Origin: Burkholderiaceae bacterium
GTDB lineage: Bacteria; Pseudomonadota; Gammaproteobacteria; Burkholderiales; Burkholderiaceae_C
Direction: 5' to 3'
Assembly: GCA_019745555.1 (NCBI GenBank)
Contig: JAIESX010000029.1
Span: forward strand, 1 to 46,553
Length of the DNA stretch: 46,553 nt
Position 1 is the stretch's first letter; each line of letters opens with the position of its first letter. Positions 41,775 to 46,553 of the stretch are shown here, one piece after another. The position numbers and the translations under genes were made by a program. Below the pieces are notes generated by a model. That model saw only the letters and a list, made by a program, of their open reading frames with translations. It was not told where the DNA came from and searched no databases.

Positions 41775-42695
41775 TCAGCGTGAGCCGTGCGGCGAGGGGC
41801 CGAACAGGGCGGTCAGCAGGGCGACTGCGTGGCGCACGCTGCGACCGTCCGGGTCCAGCCGCGGGAGCAGTTCCACCAGATCGGCCGAACCCAGGCGCCC
41901 GCTGGCGGCGACGGCCTGCAGGCAGTCCAGGGCCTCGGCCAGCGTGGCGCCGTTGCCCACGGGGGTGCCCGTGCCGGGCACGGTCTGCGGATCGAGAAAG
42001 TCCAGGTCCAGGCTCACGTGCAGGTGGGCATCGTCCTCGATCTGCGCGAGCAGACCTGCCATCGCGACGCGTGCGCCCTGTGCGCGCAGGGTCTGCAGGT
42101 CCAGCAGCGGCAGGCGCAGCGTGCGCACGAGTTCGGCCTCGCCCGGGTCGATGCTGCGCACGCCGATCAGCTGCAGCTGGCCCGGCCGCAGCGCGGGCGT
42201 CTGGCCCGACAGCTGGCTCAGGGCCGGCGGGCCGATGCCGTGCAGGCAGGCCACGGGCATGCCGTGCAGGTTGGCGCTGGGGCTGGTGCGGCGGCTGTTG
42301 CAGTCGGCGTGGGCGTCGAACCAGAGCACATGCAGCGGGCGGCCCCGGGCCCGGCAATGGCGTGCGACGGCGCTGATCGATCCGATGGCCAGGCTGTGGT
42401 CACCGCCCAGCAGCAGGGGCCGGCGGCCGGCGGTCAGCGCCGCCCGCACGGCATCGTGTACCTCTGCGCACCAGGCCTGCACGGCCTCCAGGTGACGGTA
42501 GCCTTGCCGATGGTCCGCAGGCCCGGGCGGCGGACCGCGGAGGTCGCCCGCATCGTGCAAGCGGCAGCCCGCCCTCTGCAGCGCGTCCTGCAGGCCGGCC
42601 GCGCGCAGGGCGGCAGGGCCGTCACGGCCTCCGGGCTGGCCGGCGCCGGCGTCCGAGGGGGCCCCGATCAGTGCGACTTCGTGCTCCAATGCCAT
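41775..42695 (-). CDS. Arginase family hydrolase
   Basis: The 306-residue manganese enzyme has GGDHSLAIGS (about 97-106), DAHADCN (127-133), TSPSANLHGMP typical of true arginases, and SLDLDFLDPQTVPGTG. It would split arginine into ornithine and urea. DAHAD in place of the arginase-usual DAHGD is also found in agmatinases and formiminoglutamases, so substrate is probable, not certain. No urease or ornithine genes are adjacent. It is divergent from a phosphoribosyltransferase, 27 bases apart. Confidence 0.85.
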   Translation of the reverse strand: MALEHEVALIGAPSDAGAGQPGGRDGPAALRAAGLQDALQRAGCRLHDAGDLRGPPPGPADHRQGYRHLEAVQAWCAEVHDAVRAALTAGRRPLLLGGDHSLAIGSISAVARHCRARGRPLHVLWFDAHADCNSRRTSPSANLHGMPVACLHGIGPPALSQLSGQTPALRPGQLQLIGVRSIDPGEAELVRTLRLPLLDLQTLRAQGARVAMAGLLAQIEDDAHLHVSLDLDFLDPQTVPGTGTPVGNGATLAEALDCLQAVAASGRLGSADLVELLPRLDPDGRSVRHAVALLTALFGPSPHGSR

Positions 42696-42722
42696 GGTCC
42701 GATTGTGCTGTGGAGCGACACC

Positions 42723-43343
42723 ATGTTCCAGGACCGACTCGATGCCGCACAGCGGCTGGCCACACGCCTGCAGGCCTATCGCGGCCAGCGCCCGCTGGTG
42801 CTGGCCATTCCACGGGGCGCCGTGCCCATGGCACGCGTCATTGCCACCGCGCTCGAGGGTGATTTCGACGTGGTGCTGGTGCGCAAGCTGCGCGCGCCCT
42901 GGCAGCCCGAGCTCGCCGTCGGTTCGGTCGACGAAGCGGGCTGGACCTATGTCGCGCCCTTCGCGGCCAGTGCCGGTGCCGACGCGCAGCACCTCGAGGC
43001 CGAGAAGCAGCGTCAGCTGCGCATCATCCGCGCGCGGCGCGCCCAGTACACGCCGCTGCGTCCCCACCTCGACCCGGCGGGCCGTACCGTCATCGTGGTC
43101 GACGACGGCCTGGCCACCGGCGCGACCATGATCGCCGCCCTGCACGGCCTGCGCCAGCAGAAGCCAGCGCGGCTGGTCTGCGCGGTGCCGGTGGCGCCTC
43201 CGGAAACGCTGGAGAGGGTGCGGCCGCTGGCCGACGAGGTGGTCTGCCTGGAGGCGCCAGAGGGATTTCAGGCCGTCGGTCAGTTCTACCGCAACTTCGA
43301 CCAGGTCGAGGACGAGGACGTCATCGCGCTGCTCAAGGGCTGA
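42723..43343 (+). CDS. Phosphoribosyltransferase family protein
   Basis: The 206-residue protein has the PRPP-binding loop VIVVDDGLATGAT (about 123-135) and the upstream LAIPRGAVPMA segment of the type I PRTase-like proteins that often sit beside unrelated hydrolases. Base substrate is unknown. GGAG lies before the ATG; the very long upstream in-frame extension is antisense to arginase and is rejected. Confidence 0.88.
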   Translation: MFQDRLDAAQRLATRLQAYRGQRPLVLAIPRGAVPMARVIATALEGDFDVVLVRKLRAPWQPELAVGSVDEAGWTYVAPFAASAGADAQHLEAEKQRQLRIIRARRAQYTPLRPHLDPAGRTVIVVDDGLATGATMIAALHGLRQQKPARLVCAVPVAPPETLERVRPLADEVVCLEAPEGFQAVGQFYRNFDQVEDEDVIALLKG

Positions 43344-43394
43344 GCCAAACTTGCCGACCATCCAGGCTGCTGGACGACCAAGACAGCTAATATT

Positions 43395-43422
43395 TTGACA
43401 AATGTGATAAAAACAATAACAT
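43395..43422 (+). promoter_or_regulatory. Sigma70 promoter of the chemoreceptor gene in an AT-rich island
   Basis: TTGACA (43395-43400) is a consensus -35 and TAACAT (43417-43422) a fair -10 at 16-base spacing, giving a start near 43429. The surrounding region 43386-43440 is strikingly AT-rich for this genome. No flagellar sigma28 pattern was found. Confidence 0.7.
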
Positions 43423-43469
43423 AAGTTAGAGAAATCCGACCAGTAACCCTTCAAGAAAGGTTGTTGAAT

Positions 43470-45605
43470 ATGGATCAGGCCCGGAACTTCAGTTTGCGCA
43501 ATCTCAGCCTCGGCAAAAAGCTGCCTCTTAGCGTCTTTCTCGTCGTCGCGCTGGTGTTTGCCGGCTTTGTCTTCGCCATCGGGCAGCGGCTAAGTAGCTC
43601 GGTCGAGGCTCAAACCTACCGCGAGTTGTCGACTCAGACCCGGCTGCTGGTCGATACCATCGATGCCGTCGACCGCGATCTGCGACAGCGCGCTGCAAAT
43701 CTGGCCAAGGCTTTCCAGGGACGCTTGCTTGGGCGCTTCGAACTGGACCCGATCGTCACGCCGGTCAACGGCAAGCCGGCGCCGACGCTCAAGCTTGACG
43801 GCAAGGTCCTGAACATGAACCTGGAGGTGGTTGACCAGTTCACCCAGGCCACTGGCGCCGTGGCGACGATCTTCGCCAAGACCGGCGACGACTTCATCCG
43901 CATCACCACCTCAGTCAAGAACGAGAAGGGCGAGCGCGCTATCGGCACCCTGCTGGATCGCAACCATCCAGGCTACAAGGCGACCCTCGAGGGGAAGACC
44001 TACAACGGCGTGGCGGTGCTGTTCGGTCAGCCTTATGTTACGCAGTACGACCCGATCCGTGATGCCCAGGGGCAGGTGGTGGGCCTGTCCTTCATTGGCA
44101 TGGAGTATCGGGATCTGCTGGTGCAGATGAAGAACACAATCAAGGGGCAGAAGATCGGCAAGACCGGCTATTTCTATGTGCTGGATTCGCGCCCGGGGAA
44201 AAACTATGGTACCTACCTGGTGCATCCGACCGCCGAAGGCCGCAACGTGCTGGACAGCAAAGATGCCGACGGACGGGAGTTCATCAAGGAGATCCTGGAG
44301 ACCAGGACGGGTGTGACCCAGTACCCTTATCTGAATAAGGACCTTGGTGACACGCAGCCGCGTCTGAAAGTGGCGGCATTCGCCCACCTGCCCGGCTGGG
44401 AGTGGGTGATTGTGGCCGGTGGTTACGTCGACGAGTTCAGCGAGGAAGTGCGCGACATGCGCAACCTCTTTGGTCTGCTCGGTATGGGGCTGGTGCTGCT
44501 GATTGCTGTGGCCCTGTACTTCCTGGTGCGGCACCTGGTGGTTGCGCCACTAGGTCGTGCCGTCGTGGCTGCACAGCAGCTGGCGGAAGGAGATCTGACC
44601 GTACGGGTAAGGATCGACCGGGAGGACGAGATTGGTACGCTGACGCATGCGATGAACCGCATCGGAGTAGGCTTGACTGATGTGGTCAACCGCGTGCGAC
44701 AGGGCAGCGACGCCGTTTCCATCGCCAGCGCAGAGATTGCCCAGGGCAACCAGGATCTGTCCAGCCGCACCGAGAGTCAGGCCAGCGCGCTGGAGCAGAC
44801 TGCCGCGTCTATGGAACAGCTGTCTTCCACCGTCAAGCAGAACGCCGAAAACGCTCGTCAGGCGAACCAGCTGGCGCAGGGCGCCAGCAGCGTGGCTGTG
44901 CAGGGCGGACAGGTCGTGGCCCAGGTGGTCGACACCATGAAGGGCATCAACGACAGTTCGCGCCGTATCGCCGACATCATTGCTGTCATCGATGGCATTG
45001 CCTTCCAGACCAACATCCTGGCCTTAAATGCCGCGGTCGAAGCGGCACGCGCTGGCGAACAGGGCCGTGGCTTCGCGGTCGTTGCCGGTGAGGTGCGTAA
45101 CCTGGCGCAACGCAGTGCTGAAGCTGCCAAGGAAATCAAGGCCCTGATCACGGAAAGCGTCGGTCGGGTTGAACAGGGCACACAGTTGGTAGACCAGGCT
45201 GGCCAGACCATGGACGAGGTGGTGGCGAGTATCCGCCGCGTGACTGACATCATGGGCGAGATCAGTGCCGCCAGCTCCGAGCAGAGCGCGGGCGTCGCCC
45301 AGGTGGGTGAAGCGGTGACCAATATGGACCAAGCCACGCAGCAGAACGCCGCGCTGGTTGAGGAGATGGCGGCTGCAGCTGGCAGCCTCAGGAGCCAGGC
45401 AGAAGAGCTGGTACGTACCGTCAGCGTCTTCAAGCTGGCCTCAGGTGCGGCTGGGTCCGGCGCCAGCACCGGCCTTGCCGATTTGCGCATGCCGTCCGCT
45501 GCTGCGCCAAGCAGCGCACCGCGTCCGGCCTCAAAGCCGAGGGCCGTCGCGGCGCCGTCCACCAAGCCGGCAGCTAGCGCCGACAGCGACTGGGAGAGCT
45601 TCTGA
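43470..45605 (+). CDS. Methyl-accepting chemotaxis protein with Cache-type sensor and CheR tether
   Basis: The 711-residue receptor has a membrane helix near residues 18-39, a large periplasmic sensor of the Cache_3-Cache_2 type ([20 protein letters not shown] and [20 protein letters not shown]), a second helix near 333-355, HAMP, and a signalling helix hairpin tipped by [20 protein letters not shown]. An Ala/Pro/Ser-rich linker ends in DWESF, the pentapeptide that tethers CheR/CheB. The ATG follows AAGAAAGG; upstream TTG codons are rejected. Codons look less GC-biased than neighbours in places. Confidence 0.95.
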   Translation: MDQARNFSLRNLSLGKKLPLSVFLVVALVFAGFVFAIGQRLSSSVEAQTYRELSTQTRLLVDTIDAVDRDLRQRAANLAKAFQGRLLGRFELDPIVTPVNGKPAPTLKLDGKVLNMNLEVVDQFTQATGAVATIFAKTGDDFIRITTSVKNEKGERAIGTLLDRNHPGYKATLEGKTYNGVAVLFGQPYVTQYDPIRDAQGQVVGLSFIGMEYRDLLVQMKNTIKGQKIGKTGYFYVLDSRPGKNYGTYLVHPTAEGRNVLDSKDADGREFIKEILETRTGVTQYPYLNKDLGDTQPRLKVAAFAHLPGWEWVIVAGGYVDEFSEEVRDMRNLFGLLGMGLVLLIAVALYFLVRHLVVAPLGRAVVAAQQLAEGDLTVRVRIDREDEIGTLTHAMNRIGVGLTDVVNRVRQGSDAVSIASAEIAQGNQDLSSRTESQASALEQTAASMEQLSSTVKQNAENARQANQLAQGASSVAVQGGQVVAQVVDTMKGINDSSRRIADIIAVIDGIAFQTNILALNAAVEAARAGEQGRGFAVVAGEVRNLAQRSAEAAKEIKALITESVGRVEQGTQLVDQAGQTMDEVVASIRRVTDIMGEISAASSEQSAGVAQVGEAVTNMDQATQQNAALVEEMAAAAGSLRSQAEELVRTVSVFKLASGAAGSGASTGLADLRMPSAAAPSSAPRPASKPRAVAAPSTKPAASADSDWESF

Positions 45606-45629
45606 GCAACCGGCGGGCGTGGCGCGGGC

Positions 45630-46553
45630 TTACTTCGCCTGGAAGCCGCTGGCCTGGATGATCCTGGCCCAGGTCTGGCTGTAGGCGCGCTCGCGGCTGG
45701 CCAGCTGCTCGGAGCTCATATGGCCCACGGTCAGGCCCATGGCCGTCAGGCGCTCGTTCACTTCGGGCAGGGCGATCACCTTGGCCAGGGCGGCGGAATA
45801 GCGTTCCAGCGTGGCCTTGGGCGTGCCCTTGGGGGCGAACAGGCCGTAGTAGGGCAGGTCCTCGAAGCCGCTCAGGCCCAGTTCGGTGAAGGTCGGCACA
45901 TCGGGTAGCGTGGCCTGACGCTTGCCGCCGATCACGGCCACGATGCGGATCTTGCCGGCCTTGTGGTTCTCGATGAAGTCCGGCACCGAGCCCACGCCCG
46001 CGGCGATCTGGTTGCCCAGCATGTCGCCCATCATGGGCGCGCTGCCGCGGTAGGGCGCGGCCTGCAGGTCCAGGCCGTTCTTCTGGCCGATCACCTTGAC
46101 GAAGAACTCCGGCGTCGAGGCCGGGGCCGGCACGCCCACGGTGCCGCGCTTCTTGACGTCTTCACGCACCCAGGCCAGGTACTCCTGGTAGCTCTTGGCC
46201 GGCGTGCCGCCCGAGAGCGCCAGGCCGTTGACGAAGGTCGCGAAGCCGGCCACGGGTACGAAGTCCTCGGCCGGGTTGAAGCCCGGGTTCTTGAGCGTCA
46301 GGGGCAGGATGGAGATGCTGTGGTCGTGCGAGAGGAAGAGCACGGTGCCGTCGGCCGGCGCGGCCTTGAGCGCCTGCGCCGCGAGCTGGCCGCCGGCACC
46401 GGCCTTGTTCTCGACGATGACGTTGGCGCCCAGCTGGTCCTTGAGCTTGTCGGCCAGCACGCGGGCGATCGCGTCGGTGCCGCCGCCGGGCGGGAAGCCC
46501 ACGAGGATCTTGACGGTGGAGGTGTCGGCCAGGGCCGGGCCGGCGACGAGCAG
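45630..46553 (-). CDS. Bug-family tripartite tricarboxylate transporter receptor (5' end outside window)
   Basis: The frame stays open to the window edge; its first residues there (LLVAGPALADTSTVKILVGF) are the end of a Sec signal peptide, so the true start lies beyond 46553 and an internal GTG at 46502 is not the start. The 307 residues seen have GFPPGGGTDAIARVLADKL, VIVENKAGAGG and PDVPTFTELGL, hallmarks of Bug periplasmic binders of organic acids, which are expanded in Burkholderiales. The ligand is unknown and no TctA/TctB is in view. Confidence 0.95.
   Translation of the reverse strand: MLVAGPALADTSTVKILVGFPPGGGTDAIARVLADKLKDQLGANVIVENKAGAGGQLAAQALKAAPADGTVLFLSHDHSISILPLTLKNPGFNPAEDFVPVAGFATFVNGLALSGGTPAKSYQEYLAWVREDVKKRGTVGVPAPASTPEFFVKVIGQKNGLDLQAAPYRGSAPMMGDMLGNQIAAGVGSVPDFIENHKAGKIRIVAVIGGKRQATLPDVPTFTELGLSGFEDLPYYGLFAPKGTPKATLERYSAALAKVIALPEVNERLTAMGLTVGHMSSEQLASRERAYSQTWARIIQASGFQAK

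Noticed and set aside
43386..43440. Sigma28 flagellar promoter for the chemoreceptor
   Set aside because: No TAAA-N15-GCCGATAA-like pair; TTGACA with a -10 at 16 bases explains the site better.
46500..46502. GTG as the start of the Bug-family receptor
   Set aside because: The frame continues upstream as a signal-peptide end (LLVAGPALADT), so the start lies outside the window.

Overview
The window is a GC-rich stretch (roughly two thirds G+C by eye) of the chromosome of a betaproteobacterium, most likely Burkholderiales and probably Comamonadaceae. The grounds are codon use, the S10 ribosomal operon, an atpIBEFHAGDC operon, a sugar-free EIIA-HPr-EI phosphotransferase set, pilT/pilU next to yggS, and a TTT/Bug-type solute receptor. 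No insertion sequence, prophage, integron, CRISPR array or toxin-antitoxin pair was found. Gene density is very high and no gap longer than 300 bases lacks a gene.

Layout. (1) 1-5533: 3' end of tuf, then the S10 operon rpsJ-rplC-rplD-rplW-rplB-rpsS-rplV-rpsC-rplP-rpmC-rpsQ, closed by a strong terminator instead of running into the spc operon. (2) 5630-10095: peroxiredoxin, GNAT, M48 lipoprotein protease, cytochrome b561-like protein divergent from cytochrome c', a TlpA-like thioredoxin divergent from a DUF4197 protein. This is a redox and envelope-quality group. (3) 10109-14307: lipoprotein, MFS carrier, then EIIA(Man)-HPr-EI, a regulatory PTS with no EIIB or EIIC. (4) 14304-17645, minus strand: copD-dat-ybeD-lipB-lipA, the lipoate route plus a D-amino-acid-type transaminase. 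(5) 17778-24946: ATP synthase operon. (6) 25015-30423: LemA-like lipoprotein, YheT hydrolase, an unknown protein, two translationally coupled acyl-CoA synthetases. (7) 30470-34419: membrane-anchored cytochrome c, tRNA-Arg(CCG), a low-molecular-weight phosphatase with rsmI, and the divergent yraN-diaA-dolP set. (8) 34453-41756: beta-hydroxyacid dehydrogenase, pilU, pilT, yggS, a GspG-like pseudopilin and a GGDEF-EAL protein. (9) 41775-46553: arginase divergent from a phosphoribosyltransferase, a chemoreceptor with a CheR-tether tail, and the truncated Bug receptor.

No convincing new multi-gene system was found; nearly every gene belongs to a known family in a known or near-known arrangement. 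The most notable signals are at regulatory scale: a sigma70-like promoter inside a perfect hairpin between rpsJ and rplC, a long hairpin between tuf and rpsJ, a pyrimidine-rich leader before atpE, a shared GGGTTTAC/CCGGG element before the atp operon and the pseudopilin gene, several divergent pairs with almost no spacer (rsmI/yraN share one base at their start codons), and an AT-rich promoter island before the chemoreceptor. Functional statements rest on motifs read by eye; no database search was run.
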